Shown one piece after another: positions 17,313 through 26,559 of a stretch of DNA of 64,000 nucleotides. Source of the stretch: Gammaproteobacteria bacterium (GTDB taxonomy: Bacteria; Pseudomonadota; Gammaproteobacteria; HK1); the NCBI GenBank assembly GCA_021773635.1, contig JAJFJV010000017.1:186001-250000 (forward strand). Reading direction: 5' to 3'. The notes under the pieces are model-generated. The model was not told the origin of the DNA. It was given only the letters and a program-made list of their open reading frames with translations, and searched no databases. The first letter of the stretch is position 1. Each line of letters opens with the position of its first letter. A program made the position numbers and the translations under genes.

Positions 17313-18743
17313 ATGGCCACCGCTCGGCGGGAACTCCTCGCCCCGGGTGGTCTGGATGAACATCACATCCACGCCACCCTGGAAGACATCCTCCGCCACG
17401 ACATTGATCTTGCCGATCTCTACTTTCAGAGCACCCGCCACGAGTCCTGGGTGCTGGAAGACGGCATCGTCAAGGAAGGCTCGCACAACATTGAACAAGG
17501 GGTCGGGGTACGCGCTATCAGCGGTGAAAAGACCGGCTTCGCCTACTCCGAGGAACTGGTGCTACCGGCCCTGCAGGATGCAGCACAAGCGGCACGCGCC
17601 ATCGCCAAGGCCGGCAAGGGTGGTCGGGTACAAGCCTGGGGTCCCGCCGCTGAACGTTCCCTGTATACGCCCTCGGACCCCCTGGCTTCGCTACCACTGG
17701 AGCAGCGCATCGAACTGCTACGCACGGCAGATGCCGAGGCGCGCCGGCAGGATCCCCGCATCCAGCAGGTTATCGTCAGCCTCTCGGGTGAATGGAGTGT
17801 GGTACTCATTGCCGCCAGTGACGGAGTTCTAAGCGCCGATGTACGCCCGCTGGTACGCATGAATGTGACCACCATCGCTGAAAAAGGCGGGCGCCGGGAG
17901 GTGGGTAGTGCCGGAGGTGGTGGCCGTTATACCTATGACTATTTCCAGGGGGGTGATCGGCTGGTGGGCTATGCCCGCGAGGCCGCCCGTCAGGCCCTGG
18001 TCAATCTCGATGCTCGCGATGCCCCGGCCGGAACCATGCCGGTGGTACTCGGCCCCGGCTGGCCCGGGGTGCTGCTGCACGAGGCCATTGGCCATGGCCT
18101 GGAAGGAGATTTCACCCGCAAAGGCAGCTCGGCCTTTTCCGGACGTATCGGCGAACGTGTCGCCTCGGAACAGTGCACCGTGGTAGACGATGGCACCCTG
18201 CCCAATCGCCGCGGCTCCCTGAACGTGGATGACGAAGGGGTGACCACCCGCTGCACGACCCTCATTGAGAACGGCATCCTCGCCGGCTACATGCAGGACA
18301 AGTTGAATGCCGGCCTGAGCAAGGGTGCGGTGACTGGCAACGGTCGCCGTGAATCTTTCGCCTATCCCCCCTGCCCACGCATGACCAATACCTACATGAT
18401 GCCCGGCGCCTACGAGCGTGAGGAGATTATTGCCTCGGTGGAACGCGGTCTCTATGCGGTGAATTTCGGTGGCGGCCAGGTGGATATCACCTCGGGCAAG
18501 TTCGTATTCTCCGCCAGCGAGGCCTATCTCATCGAAAACGGAAAAGTCACCCACCCGGTGAAAGGTGCCACCCTCATAGGCAATGGCCCGGAGGTGCTGA
18601 CCCGGGTCAGCATGGTAGGCAACGACCTGGAACTGGACCCCGGCGTCGGAGTCTGCGGCAAGGAAGGCCAGTCGGTGCCCGTCGGCGTGGGCCAACCCAC
18701 ACTGAAAGTCGATGAGTTAACCGTGGGCGGCACCGCCACATAA
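17313..18743 (+). CDS. tldD: TldD metalloprotease subunit
   Basis: TldD forms a heterodimeric zinc peptidase with TldE/PmbA that degrades unstructured peptides and processes some peptide toxins. The zinc motif HEAIGH is in [14 protein letters not shown] (near residue 255). The N-terminal [20 protein letters not shown] and the C-terminal [15 protein letters not shown] are typical. The native start is taken as ATG 17313 ([16 protein letters not shown]), giving 476 residues. The frame is open upstream to 17205, however, and includes an in-frame ATG at 17250 with a good ribosome site inside the TIR repeat. A 497-residue form with a repeat-derived leader is possible. The partner tldE is not in the window. 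Confidence 0.96.
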   Translation: MATARRELLAPGGLDEHHIHATLEDILRHDIDLADLYFQSTRHESWVLEDGIVKEGSHNIEQGVGVRAISGEKTGFAYSEELVLPALQDAAQAARAIAKAGKGGRVQAWGPAAERSLYTPSDPLASLPLEQRIELLRTADAEARRQDPRIQQVIVSLSGEWSVVLIAASDGVLSADVRPLVRMNVTTIAEKGGRREVGSAGGGGRYTYDYFQGGDRLVGYAREAARQALVNLDARDAPAGTMPVVLGPGWPGVLLHEAIGHGLEGDFTRKGSSAFSGRIGERVASEQCTVVDDGTLPNRRGSLNVDDEGVTTRCTTLIENGILAGYMQDKLNAGLSKGAVTGNGRRESFAYPPCPRMTNTYMMPGAYEREEIIASVERGLYAVNFGGGQVDITSGKFVFSASEAYLIENGKVTHPVKGATLIGNGPEVLTRVSMVGNDLELDPGVGVCGKEGQSVPVGVGQPTLKVDELTVGGTAT

Positions 18744-18755
18744 GGAAGGCAAACC

Positions 18756-20693
18756 ATGATTCCAGAACTTGGACACTTCGCCCTCATTCTCGCCTTCTGC
18801 CTGGCCATGGTGCAGGTCATCCTGCCACTCGCCGGTGCCTGGCGCGGCTGGCCCCGCTGGGTGGCACTGGCCGTGCCCGCGGCCCGGGGACAATTCCTGT
18901 TTCTGATTGTTGCCTTCGCCTGCCTCACCTGGGCCTTCATCGCCAAGGATTTCTCGGTCACCTATGTGGCCAGCAACGCCAACTCAAAACTGCCATTGAT
19001 GTACCGCATCTCCGCGGTCTGGGGCGCCCATGAAGGCTCCTTGTTGCTGTGGGGGCTAACCCTCGCTGGCTGGACCGCGGCGGTCACATTTTTTAGCAAG
19101 GGCCTGCCGGAGATCTTCCGTGCCCGGGTACTGGCAGTCATGGGTTTTGCCAGCAGTGGGTTTCTGCTCTTTCTGCTAACGACTTCCAATCCCTTTAGCC
19201 GGCTGATCCCGGCGGCACCGGAAGGACGCGACCTCAACCCGCTACTGCAGGATCCGGGACTCATCATCCACCCGCCCATGCTTTATATGGGCTACGTGGG
19301 CCTGGCGGTGCCTTTCAGCTTTGCCATCGCCGCGCTGCTGGACGGCAAGCTGGATGCCGCATGGACCCGCTGGACCCGGCCCTGGACCACGGTGGCCTGG
19401 GTCTTTCTGACCCTGGGTATCACCCTCGGCAGCTGGTGGGCCTATTATGAACTTGGCTGGGGTGGCTGGTGGTTCTGGGACCCGGTGGAAAACGCCTCCT
19501 TCATGCCCTGGCTCATTGCCACCGCCTTGATCCACTCGCTTGCCGTAACGGAACAACGCCAGGCCTTCAAGGCCTGGACCGTGCTGCTCTCCATCTTCGG
19601 CTTTGCGCTCAGCCTGCTCGGTACCTTTCTGGTGCGCTCGGGTGTGCTGGTTTCGGTGCATGCCTTTGCCACGGATCCGGCCCGCGGCATCTTCATTCTG
19701 GCCTTTCTTACGGTGGTCATTGCCGGTGCCTTGCTGCTCTTTGCCTGGCGCGCCCACACCATCAGCGGCGGCGGTAACTTCGAGGGCTTTTCCCGGGAAA
19801 CCCTGCTGCTGGTGAATAACGTGCTGCTGGTCGCCGCCAGCGCCACCATCCTGCTCGGCACCCTCTACCCCCTGATTACCGATGCCCTCGGCCTGGGCAA
19901 AATTTCCGTGGGACCACCCTACTTCGAGCGTGTCTTCGTGCCACTCATGCTGCCACTGATTCTGATCATCGGCCTTGGCCCATTGACCCGCTGGAAGAGT
20001 GATCGCCCGCAACGGCTGGCTCCCAAACTGCGCTTCGCGCTGCTAGTCAGTGTGGCGGCTGCTATTGGCCTGGTGGTGGCCTTGTGGCCAGCCGGGCTGA
20101 TGGTGCTGCTCGGTCTCACCCTTGCCATCTGGGTGATAGGCAGCACGGCTCAGGGAGTGATCAGCCGGGTCAGTGGCAAGGCAAACAAGCTACAGGCGCT
20201 GTTTGGCCTGCCGCGTAGTTTTGTCGGCATGAGCCTCGCCCATATCGGCATGGCAGTCTTCATTATCGGGGTAACCGTGACCAGCACCTTCAGCGTGGAG
20301 CGGGATGTACGCCTGGCTCCCTCAGACACGGAGACACTGGCGGGTTATCGCTTTGAGTTCGGCGGAACCAAATCGGTACGGGGTCCCAACTACAACGCCC
20401 AGCGCGGCGATATCCAGGTCTTTCGTGGTGAACGGGCAGTCGCGCTGCTGCAGCCGGAAAAACGGATCTATCTGGCCCAGGGCCAACCGATGACCGAGGC
20501 CGCCATCAACGCCGGCTTTTTTCGCGATCTCTACGTCGCCCTGGGAGAATCTGTTGGCAACGGGGCCTGGACCCTGCGCCTTTATTTCAAACCCTTTATC
20601 CGCTGGATTTGGCTTGGACCGCTGTTAATGGCCCTCGGTGGCCTGCTGGCCGCCTCGGACCGGCGCTATCGCCCACGGAGTAAGGTGGCATGA
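18756..20693 (+). CDS. ccmF: Cytochrome c maturation haem lyase CcmF
   Basis: CcmF is the large inner-membrane subunit that attaches haem to apocytochromes c in system I. The 645-residue protein is highly hydrophobic, with many helices. The periplasmic WWD domain is clear: GGWWFWDPVENASFMPW (near residues 232-250). Conserved periplasmic His residues appear in the early WGAHEGSLLLW and in HPPMLYMGYVG. It starts 12 bp after tldD and overlaps ccmH by 4 bp. Local ccmA-E and ccmG are absent and must be elsewhere if the pathway works. The many c-type cytochromes in this window imply that it does. Confidence 0.97.
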   Translation: MIPELGHFALILAFCLAMVQVILPLAGAWRGWPRWVALAVPAARGQFLFLIVAFACLTWAFIAKDFSVTYVASNANSKLPLMYRISAVWGAHEGSLLLWGLTLAGWTAAVTFFSKGLPEIFRARVLAVMGFASSGFLLFLLTTSNPFSRLIPAAPEGRDLNPLLQDPGLIIHPPMLYMGYVGLAVPFSFAIAALLDGKLDAAWTRWTRPWTTVAWVFLTLGITLGSWWAYYELGWGGWWFWDPVENASFMPWLIATALIHSLAVTEQRQAFKAWTVLLSIFGFALSLLGTFLVRSGVLVSVHAFATDPARGIFILAFLTVVIAGALLLFAWRAHTISGGGNFEGFSRETLLLVNNVLLVAASATILLGTLYPLITDALGLGKISVGPPYFERVFVPLMLPLILIIGLGPLTRWKSDRPQRLAPKLRFALLVSVAAAIGLVVALWPAGLMVLLGLTLAIWVIGSTAQGVISRVSGKANKLQALFGLPRSFVGMSLAHIGMAVFIIGVTVTSTFSVERDVRLAPSDTETLAGYRFEFGGTKSVRGPNYNAQRGDIQVFRGERAVALLQPEKRIYLAQGQPMTEAAINAGFFRDLYVALGESVGNGAWTLRLYFKPFIRWIWLGPLLMALGGLLAASDRRYRPRSKVA

Positions 20694-21196
20694 AGAGACT
20701 TTTCGACTACTCCACTCGCTGGCTTACGGCACTCGTGCTTGCGAGTGGCCTTTGCTATGGCGGGCTCGCCCAGGCGGCAACTTTTGAGGCACGGACCTTT
20801 GATAACCCTGCGCAGGAGGCACGCTACAAAAGCCTCATCCAGGAATTACGCTGCCTCGTCTGCCAGAACCAGAATATTGCTGACTCCAATGCGGAGCTGG
20901 CGGCGGATCTTCGCCGCGAGACCTACAAGATGGTACGCACCGGCGCCAGCGAAGCCGAGATCAAGAACTTCATGGTGTCACGCTACGGGGATTTCGTGCT
21001 CTACAACCCGCCGTTGCGGGCCGCCACCTGGCTACTCTGGGGTGGCCCCTTCCTGTTCATGCTTGTCGGCCTGTGGCTGATGCTGCGCATGGTCCGGCGC
21101 CGGCGGCAGGAAAAGGCCCCGGTACTTTCCGAGGCCGAGCACAAGCGCGTGGAACAACTGCTCCATACGGATGAACACGAGGAGCATACGCTGTGA
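20690..21196 (+). CDS. ccmH: Cytochrome c maturation thiol protein CcmH
   Basis: CcmH is a periplasmic thiol-disulfide protein that handles the apocytochrome CxxCH cysteines. It has a signal peptide (LTALVLASGLCYGGLAQA), then the redox motif LRCLVCQNQNIADSNAELA, then AADLRRETYKMV. A membrane helix near residues 108-130 (WLLWGGPFLFMLVGLWLML) and a basic cytosolic tail follow. The length of 168 residues is normal. It overlaps ccmF and ccmI by 4 bp on each side, so ccmF-ccmH-ccmI is one translationally coupled unit. Confidence 0.95.
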   Translation: MKRLFDYSTRWLTALVLASGLCYGGLAQAATFEARTFDNPAQEARYKSLIQELRCLVCQNQNIADSNAELAADLRRETYKMVRTGASEAEIKNFMVSRYGDFVLYNPPLRAATWLLWGGPFLFMLVGLWLMLRMVRRRRQEKAPVLSEAEHKRVEQLLHTDEHEEHTL

Positions 21197-22455
21197 TCGG
21201 GCTATGGCTGGGAGCCGCCCTGATGGTGCTCGTTGCACTCATCTTTCTTCTTCCACCGCTACTGAGGTCACGAACCCGCCACGCGCCCACGGCAGATCGC
21301 CAGCAACTCAATCTCGCTATCTATCGCAGCCGCCTTGAGGAACTGGAATCCGCCCGCCAGGCAGATGAACTCGATGAGGATGACTACCGGGCAGCCCGGG
21401 AGGACCTTGAGCGCGCAATGATGGCGGATGTGCCCGTGGTGGAGGCTGAAAGTGAGACCCCCAACGCCCCTCACCCGGTCACCGCGGCAGTCCTGGCCCT
21501 TGCAGTTCCAGTGGCGGCCCTGGGCCTCTATCTGGCCCTCGGAAACCCACAGGCACTTTCCCCTGGTACCGTGGTGGCCCGCACCACCGCCCCCACGGAT
21601 GCCACCGGCAGTACTACTCAGTCACTACCCTCGGTAGACAGCATGCTGGCGCAACTGGAAACACGGCTGGCAAGTCATCCCGATGATGCGGAGGGCTGGC
21701 GTCTGCTGGGTCGCTCCTATACCCATCTTGAGCGTCTCGAAGACGCATCACGCGCCTTTTCCCGGGCACGGGCCCTGCGGCCCGACAATCCCGACGCCAT
21801 GCTCGATCACGCGGAAATCCTCGCCAGGCTGGCGGGAAATCGCCTGGAGGGAGAGGCGATGAAACTGGTCAATCGGGCGCTTGCCGTAGACCCCAGCCAT
21901 CGGCGCGCCCTGTGGCTAGGGGGATTCAGTGCCCTGCAGGCCGGCGACAAACCCGGCGCCATAACCCACTGGGAGAAAATTCAGGCCCTGGGCGGACTCG
22001 AGCCGGAAGAGACCCAGATGCTCAACCGTATGCTGGCCCGGGCGCGGGGAGAGGAGGAAGTGGCTCCCAAGGCACCGGCACCCCCGCCATCGACCGCGAG
22101 TGTTGATGGCGCCCGCGTGACGGTGCGTGTCGAGCTGGCGTCGGAACTGCGGGATCAGGCTGCTCCCACGGATACGGTTTTCATCTATGCGCGTGCAGCA
22201 GAAGGTCCGCGCATCCCGCTGGCTATCGTTCGCAAGCAAGTACGTGATCTGCCGCTTACGGTCGCTCTCGACGACTCCATGAGCATGTCCCCTGAATTCC
22301 GGCTTTCTCTCTACCCCGAGGTCATCATTGGCGCACGGATATCCAAATCCGGCAATGCCCGCCCGGACAGTGGCGACCTGCAAGGCAGCAGCGACCGCCT
22401 TCACACGGCAGACACAGGCAAGGTGTCGATTACCATTAATAAACGTCTGCCCTAG
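21193..22455 (+). CDS. ccmI: Cytochrome c maturation apocytochrome chaperone CcmI
   Basis: CcmI presents apocytochrome c to the CcmFH haem lyase. The 420-residue protein has two membrane helices, one N-terminal (MIGLWLGAALMVLVALIFLL) and one near residues 95-115. Between them is the CcmI-type cytosolic loop LNLAIYRSRLEELESARQA. TPR repeats follow from about 145 to 270 (LASHPDDAEGWRLLGRSYTH, RALAVDPSHRRALWLGGF). The C-terminal periplasmic domain begins near residue 300 (RVTVRVELASEL). It is the last gene of the ccmFHI unit. Confidence 0.93.
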   Translation: MIGLWLGAALMVLVALIFLLPPLLRSRTRHAPTADRQQLNLAIYRSRLEELESARQADELDEDDYRAAREDLERAMMADVPVVEAESETPNAPHPVTAAVLALAVPVAALGLYLALGNPQALSPGTVVARTTAPTDATGSTTQSLPSVDSMLAQLETRLASHPDDAEGWRLLGRSYTHLERLEDASRAFSRARALRPDNPDAMLDHAEILARLAGNRLEGEAMKLVNRALAVDPSHRRALWLGGFSALQAGDKPGAITHWEKIQALGGLEPEETQMLNRMLARARGEEEVAPKAPAPPPSTASVDGARVTVRVELASELRDQAAPTDTVFIYARAAEGPRIPLAIVRKQVRDLPLTVALDDSMSMSPEFRLSLYPEVIIGARISKSGNARPDSGDLQGSSDRLHTADTGKVSITINKRLP

Positions 22456-22473
22456 GAACCGGCTGCTACGGCT

Positions 22474-23214
22474 ATGCCACCCACGACTGTCGGGAAAATC
22501 ATCCAATGGTTGGGCGTTGACCCAAACCCGGTCAGCCACACCGAAAAGGCGGTGGCCACTCTGGGGGCCTTTGTCGGCATTTTTCTGACCGCCTGGATCA
22601 GCCTGCATGTGGTGCAGACGCCCGCTGCGATCATGATTGTAGGTTCCGTGGGAGCATCCGCGGTACTGCTTTTCGCGGTTCCGCACGGTCAGCTCACGCA
22701 GCCATGGGCGCTGCTTGGCGGCCATTTGGTTTCCGCCTTCGTGGGCGTGAGCTGCGTAAAATTTGTGCCCGGCGGACTCATATTCGTTGCAGCGCTCGCC
22801 GTCTCGCTGGCCATTGGGGCCATGCATATAACACGCTGCATTCATCCCCCGGGGGGTGCGACCGCTTTGATAGCGGTTATCGGGGGCGCCGGTATCCACG
22901 ATCTGGGGTATGGCTATGTCCTCATACCTATCGGGCTCAATGCCCTGCTGATACTCCTGGTCGCCGTTGCCTTTAATTACCCCTTCGCCTGGCGGCGTTA
23001 TCCGGCAGCGCTCCATACCCGGCATGAACACGTGCCACCTACGCCCAGCGGCATCCGGCTTGAAGATATAGAGCTTGAGGATATTGAACACGCACTGCAC
23101 GCGCTCGATACACCGATTGATGTGCCGGAGGAAGAGTTACAACTGATTTACGAACTGGCCGAACAGCACGCGATACAGCGACACGCCGGAAATCCCAAGC
23201 CACGACAACTTTAA
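22474..23214 (+). CDS. HPP family membrane protein
   Basis: A 246-residue integral membrane protein. The defining HPP motif lies in RCIHPPGGATALIAVIGG (near residues 128-145). Four hydrophobic segments are visible between residues 25 and 170 (TLGAFVGIFLTAWISLHVV, VGSVGASAVLLFAV). A hydrophilic acidic cytosolic tail ends the protein. Some members of the family have been linked to nitrite transport, but that role is not established for this subtype, which lacks a CBS domain. It follows ccmI by 18 bp and may be cotranscribed. Confidence 0.88.
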   Translation: MPPTTVGKIIQWLGVDPNPVSHTEKAVATLGAFVGIFLTAWISLHVVQTPAAIMIVGSVGASAVLLFAVPHGQLTQPWALLGGHLVSAFVGVSCVKFVPGGLIFVAALAVSLAIGAMHITRCIHPPGGATALIAVIGGAGIHDLGYGYVLIPIGLNALLILLVAVAFNYPFAWRRYPAALHTRHEHVPPTPSGIRLEDIELEDIEHALHALDTPIDVPEEELQLIYELAEQHAIQRHAGNPKPRQL

Positions 23215-23285
23215 TTCACTGCAAGCCCGAAAGGTCTGTTACACTCCGCCGCTTCAGGGTGCTTAGCGGTTTGCACCTCTCTGAA

Positions 23286-23301
23286 GGCGGCTTCTGCCGC
23301 C
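23286..23301 (+). other. Hairpin in the rhlE leader
   Basis: GGCGGC-TTCT-GCCGCC is a perfect 6-bp stem with a TTCT loop, 88 bp before the rhlE start. It may end the HPP transcript or act in the helicase leader; no T run follows. Confidence 0.4.
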
Positions 23302-23388
23302 ATCTCTAAACATTCCTTTAACCGGATCCCCTTAAGACCGTCCCCGATGCCCTGCATCGAGTAGGTGGATCCCGGAGCATTATTTTCC

Positions 23389-24687
23389 ATGTCATTTGAA
23401 AACCTCGGCCTGTCGGCCGAATTGCTGCGCGCGATCGCAGAACAAGGCTACACCGAAGCAACCCCGGTACAACAACAAGCCATCCCCGTTATTCTCGAAG
23501 GCAGAGACATCCTTGCCGGCGCCCAGACCGGTACCGGCAAGACCGCCGGATTTACCCTGCCGCTGCTGCAACTGCTCAGTGAACACGCCCAGGGCAAGGG
23601 ACAACGCCCGGTGCGGGCACTGGTCCTGACCCCCACCCGCGAGCTGGCGGCCCAGGTGGAGCAGAGCGTCAAGACCTATGGCCGCCATCTGCCACTGCAC
23701 TCGGCGGTGATCTTCGGCGGCGTCAAAATCAACCCGCAGATCGCGCAACTGCGTAAGGGTGTGGACGTCCTGGTGGCGACCCCCGGCCGCCTGCTTGATC
23801 ATCTCGGTCAGAAGACCCTGAATCTTTCCCACGTAGAGATCCTGGTCCTGGATGAGGCGGATCGGATGCTCGATATGGGCTTCATCCACGACATCCGCAA
23901 GGTGTTGGCACATCTGCCCGAAGAACGTCAGAACCTGATGTTCTCAGCCACTTATTCCAATGAAATCAAACGTTTGACCAGCAGCATGCTGAACAACCCG
24001 GCGATGATCGAGGTGGCCCGGCGCAGCCTGGCCGCGGAATCCGTCGACCAGCTGGTGCACCCGGTGGACAAGAAGCGCAAACCCGCCCTGCTGTCCTGGC
24101 TGATCGGGTCAAAAAACTGGCAGCAAGTGTTGGTATTCACCCGCACCAAGCACGGTGCCAACCGTCTGACCAAACATCTGGAAAAGGATGGCCTGAGCGC
24201 CGCCGCCATTCATGGCAACAAGAGCCAGGGCGCCCGTACCCGCGCGCTCGCCGGCTTCAAGAAGGGTGAGACCCGCGTCCTGGTGGCCACTGATATCGCC
24301 GCACGGGGTCTGGATATCGCCCAGCTACCACACGTGGTGAATTACGAATTACCGAACGTTTCGGAAGACTACGTGCACCGCATCGGCCGCACTGGCCGGG
24401 CGGGTCTGGAAGGACAGGCCATCTCGTTGGTCTGCGTGGATGAACTCAAACTGCTGAAAGATATCGAACGCCTGCTCAAACGTGATATCCCCAAGGAAAT
24501 CATCGAGGATTTTGAGCCGGACCCCAGCATCAAACCTGAGCCAATTCAAAATGGCCGTAATCGGCCCTCGGGTGGTGGACGCCGCCAGCAGCGCGGCCGA
24601 CCATCAGGTGGACACAAGCGGCCCAGAGCGGGTGCGAGTAAAGGCAACAGTGGTGGCAACAACTGGAAATCTACCGGCACCCGCTAA
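23389..24687 (+). CDS. rhlE: ATP-dependent DEAD-box RNA helicase, RhlE type
   Basis: A DEAD-box RNA helicase of 432 residues. It has the Q motif and the P-loop [13 protein letters not shown] (near residues 43-55), [10 protein letters not shown], and the DEAD box in [13 protein letters not shown] (near 155). The SAT motif is FSATYS, and the C-terminal helicase motifs are [12 protein letters not shown] and [10 protein letters not shown]. The tail after residue 390 is rich in Arg, Gly and Gln, typical of RhlE and likely to bind RNA. ATG 23389 ([20 protein letters not shown]) is the family start. The role is probably ribosome assembly or RNA decay. Confidence 0.95.
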   Translation: MSFENLGLSAELLRAIAEQGYTEATPVQQQAIPVILEGRDILAGAQTGTGKTAGFTLPLLQLLSEHAQGKGQRPVRALVLTPTRELAAQVEQSVKTYGRHLPLHSAVIFGGVKINPQIAQLRKGVDVLVATPGRLLDHLGQKTLNLSHVEILVLDEADRMLDMGFIHDIRKVLAHLPEERQNLMFSATYSNEIKRLTSSMLNNPAMIEVARRSLAAESVDQLVHPVDKKRKPALLSWLIGSKNWQQVLVFTRTKHGANRLTKHLEKDGLSAAAIHGNKSQGARTRALAGFKKGETRVLVATDIAARGLDIAQLPHVVNYELPNVSEDYVHRIGRTGRAGLEGQAISLVCVDELKLLKDIERLLKRDIPKEIIEDFEPDPSIKPEPIQNGRNRPSGGGRRQQRGRPSGGHKRPRAGASKGNSGGNNWKSTGTR

Positions 24688-24725
24688 CTCCTTCCGCACC
24701 ATCCTCGATACTGCTCCAAACCCAA

Positions 24726-24752
24726 TGTGCGGCACACCATGTGTGCCGCACA
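24726..24752 (+). terminator. Perfect 12-bp hairpin after rhlE
   Basis: TGTGCGGCACAC-CAT-GTGTGCCGCACA is a perfect 12-bp stem with a 3-base loop, 38 bp after the rhlE stop. There is no T run, so it may be a factor-dependent terminator, an RNA stabiliser or a DNA palindrome. The remaining bases to 24925 show no gene I can support. Confidence 0.5.
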
Positions 24753-24925
24753 ACTCTGATTCCTGCAAGGACATGCTTGCGTAGCGCTTGACCCGGCGTT
24801 TGTCGATAGGCACCCAAGCCTGAGGAGGGAGCAGCGAAAATGACTGTTTAACAGCACCCAGCCACGAGCAGAACTGCTAGGTAATAACTGTCACCGTATA
24901 TTTGGAGTCTGACCAAACTGTATTG

Positions 24926-25495
24926 CTATGCTCTTTTTGCAGGAATAAGGACTGCTCCTATTTTCCCAAATATATCTTCAAACCTACCGGTTTTATGACC
25001 AAAATATAGAAATACTTGACCTCTTGTATTTCCTGAAACATGCTTACCATCGTCTGTTTCAAACGCAATACGGCGATCAGGAAAACAAATCACATCAGAA
25101 AACCTTAGAAGCGAGTGAAACCACCGTGTTTCAGTAGCATTATTAACTAATACAATCCCTTGGGCGATTGATTGATTTGCAAGATTTGCAAGAAACACAT
25201 CAATCGCTGCATCTATGATTTTCCTACCATATGGCGGATTCATAAATACCCTGCCTTGATCTTGAAACCATTGCTGCTTAAATGCATCAGCTTTAATGTC
25301 AAAATACCTTTTGGCTTTGACATGCTCATTTGCAGCACGAGATGAAAATGGATCAAGATCAATATCACCCATCACTTCTCTTGCCATATCTGTATACATA
25401 CTAGGCGTAAACCACGAATCTGAATCTCGTACTTTCCCCCTGCCATCACCAGGCTTCGACCCAATATATGCAAGCTTATTTTTATCTGCCTTCAT
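24926..25495 (-). CDS. DNA N6-adenine methyltransferase, phage Dam type
   Basis: A 189-residue methyltransferase of the phage N6-adenine type. The family pattern is clear: DSWFTPSMYTDMAREVMGDI, then DLDPFSSRAANEHVKAKRYF, and the catalytic motif IV NPPY in GRVFMNPPYGRKI (near residue 91). ATG 25495 (MKADKNKLAYIG) is chosen over an upstream TTG. The gene is clearly AT-rich compared with its neighbours, pointing to transfer. It follows a PD-(D/E)XK nuclease gene by 37 bp on the same strand, so the two may form a small restriction-modification pair. The target sequence cannot be read from the protein. Confidence 0.88.
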   Translation of the reverse strand: MKADKNKLAYIGSKPGDGRGKVRDSDSWFTPSMYTDMAREVMGDIDLDPFSSRAANEHVKAKRYFDIKADAFKQQWFQDQGRVFMNPPYGRKIIDAAIDVFLANLANQSIAQGIVLVNNATETRWFHSLLRFSDVICFPDRRIAFETDDGKHVSGNTRGQVFLYFGHKTGRFEDIFGKIGAVLIPAKRA

Positions 25496-25532
25496 TCCAA
25501 CCACCAAAATCTTCAGTTATTTCACATACAAT

Positions 25533-26027
25533 TCATCTGAATGTATTGTTTGCCCATGTCATAAATTCAGTGGCATTCATTACACGGATATTTTTCTGGG
25601 ATTTTTCTTCCGGGATATATAGACGATTTCTTACAGCATTACGGAGCCATTCTATTGCGCCAGCTCTAAAACCATCACCATCTATCAAAATAATTACATC
25701 ATCCTCAGGAATTGCATCAACTGCACTTAAATATAGATGCGGTAATTTTTCATCTACACTACCGGCGCTCTGCTGCCACTTACATTCAATACGAACTTCC
25801 AGCCCATATCTCTCAGACTTAAGTAGAAATTCAGTTTTACCTTTTGACCCATATAACGTTGTATATGGAGCGTTCTTTATAAGAATTTCTGATCTCTCTG
25901 TCAAAGGAATCTTTTCTAGGTCTCTGTTCTGAACAACATGAAAACCATGAGGAGTAAGTGCACCTATAACAATACCTTCAAGAACACTTCCAGATCTATT
26001 GGCCAGCCCACCCTGAGAAATAACCAT
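25533..26027 (-). CDS. PD-(D/E)XK-type nuclease, likely restriction enzyme partner
   Basis: A 164-residue protein starting MVISQGGLANRSGSVLEGIV. The core beta-alpha pattern GKTEFLLKSERYGLEVRIECKW carries ECK, which fits the (D/E)xK half of a PD-(D/E)XK active site. QQSAGSVDEKLPHLYLSAVD and DDVIILIDGDGF follow, a pattern I associate with small predicted restriction nucleases. It lies immediately upstream of the phage-type adenine methyltransferase on the same strand and shares its AT-rich composition, so the pair was probably acquired together. Restriction activity is inferred from fold and context. Confidence 0.72.
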   Translation of the reverse strand: MVISQGGLANRSGSVLEGIVIGALTPHGFHVVQNRDLEKIPLTERSEILIKNAPYTTLYGSKGKTEFLLKSERYGLEVRIECKWQQSAGSVDEKLPHLYLSAVDAIPEDDVIILIDGDGFRAGAIEWLRNAVRNRLYIPEEKSQKNIRVMNATEFMTWANNTFR

Positions 26028-26542
26028 AATGGATTCTAACTCTTATTTTTCATAAATATCTTGCTCTAAAACCACCATTCTCTACCACATTCTATAGGGG
26101 CCCATTTTCTGGAAAGTAGGGCGGGATGCAGGCAGCAAAGCAGCGGCTGCGATGAATAGTTGCTAGCGCCCGTGAAAACGATGCCGAATTTCCGTTCCAG
26201 TCACCGGGAACTTCCCGAGCCTTTCGCTCTCCCCGCTTCTTGCTCATATTAGTGTCTCCATGACAATGGGCATTCCGCCTCCTGCGCACTTTCAAAATAG
26301 GCTGCCTCAGCTCATCTGAAACGTGGCTCCCCATCCAGACGAAAAACCTAAACCCTAAATCGTTGTGTTTCAAGGGGTTTGTCGTGACTGGAACTCGGCC
26401 CTTCAAGAATTCCTTTAGCCCAAATGTGGCTAAGGAGAGTCTTCAGCCAGCACTTATTAAGGGGGCGCCTGGCAAAGCCCAGGGGCACCGTTAAGCTGAC
26501 GAGCGAAAATTGCACTGCCTTTGTTCCCTGGATTACCCGTTG
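26028..26542. other. 515-bp gap with hairpins, no convincing gene
   Basis: There is no coding frame I would support. The gap holds two hairpins, CCTTTAGCC/GGCTAAGG near 26411-26434 and GCGCCTGG/CCAGGGGC near 26465-26485, followed by the REP-like palindrome at 26512-26559. An open minus-strand frame at 26406-26092 has no recognisable protein features. The region looks like the scarred end of an acquired segment. Confidence 0.5.
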
Positions 26543-26559
26543 TCACGGGTAATGACGTA
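26512..26559 (+). repeat. Palindromic REP-like repeat
   Basis: tgcactgcctttgttccctg is followed by gattacccg-ttgt-cacgggtaatgacg, giving the stem TTACCCG/CGGGTAA. It has the same leader sequence as the copies at 5618 and 43465 but a different stem. Confidence 0.7.

Noticed and set aside
24604-24813. A short minus-strand frame overlapping the rhlE tail and the 24726 hairpin
   Set aside because: It crosses the antisense of rhlE and a perfect palindrome and has no homology I recognise.
26092-26406. An open minus-strand frame of about 104 codons in the gap after the R-M genes
   Set aside because: The translation lacks any recognisable fold, its codon use is unlike the genes around it and no ribosome site precedes the first Met.
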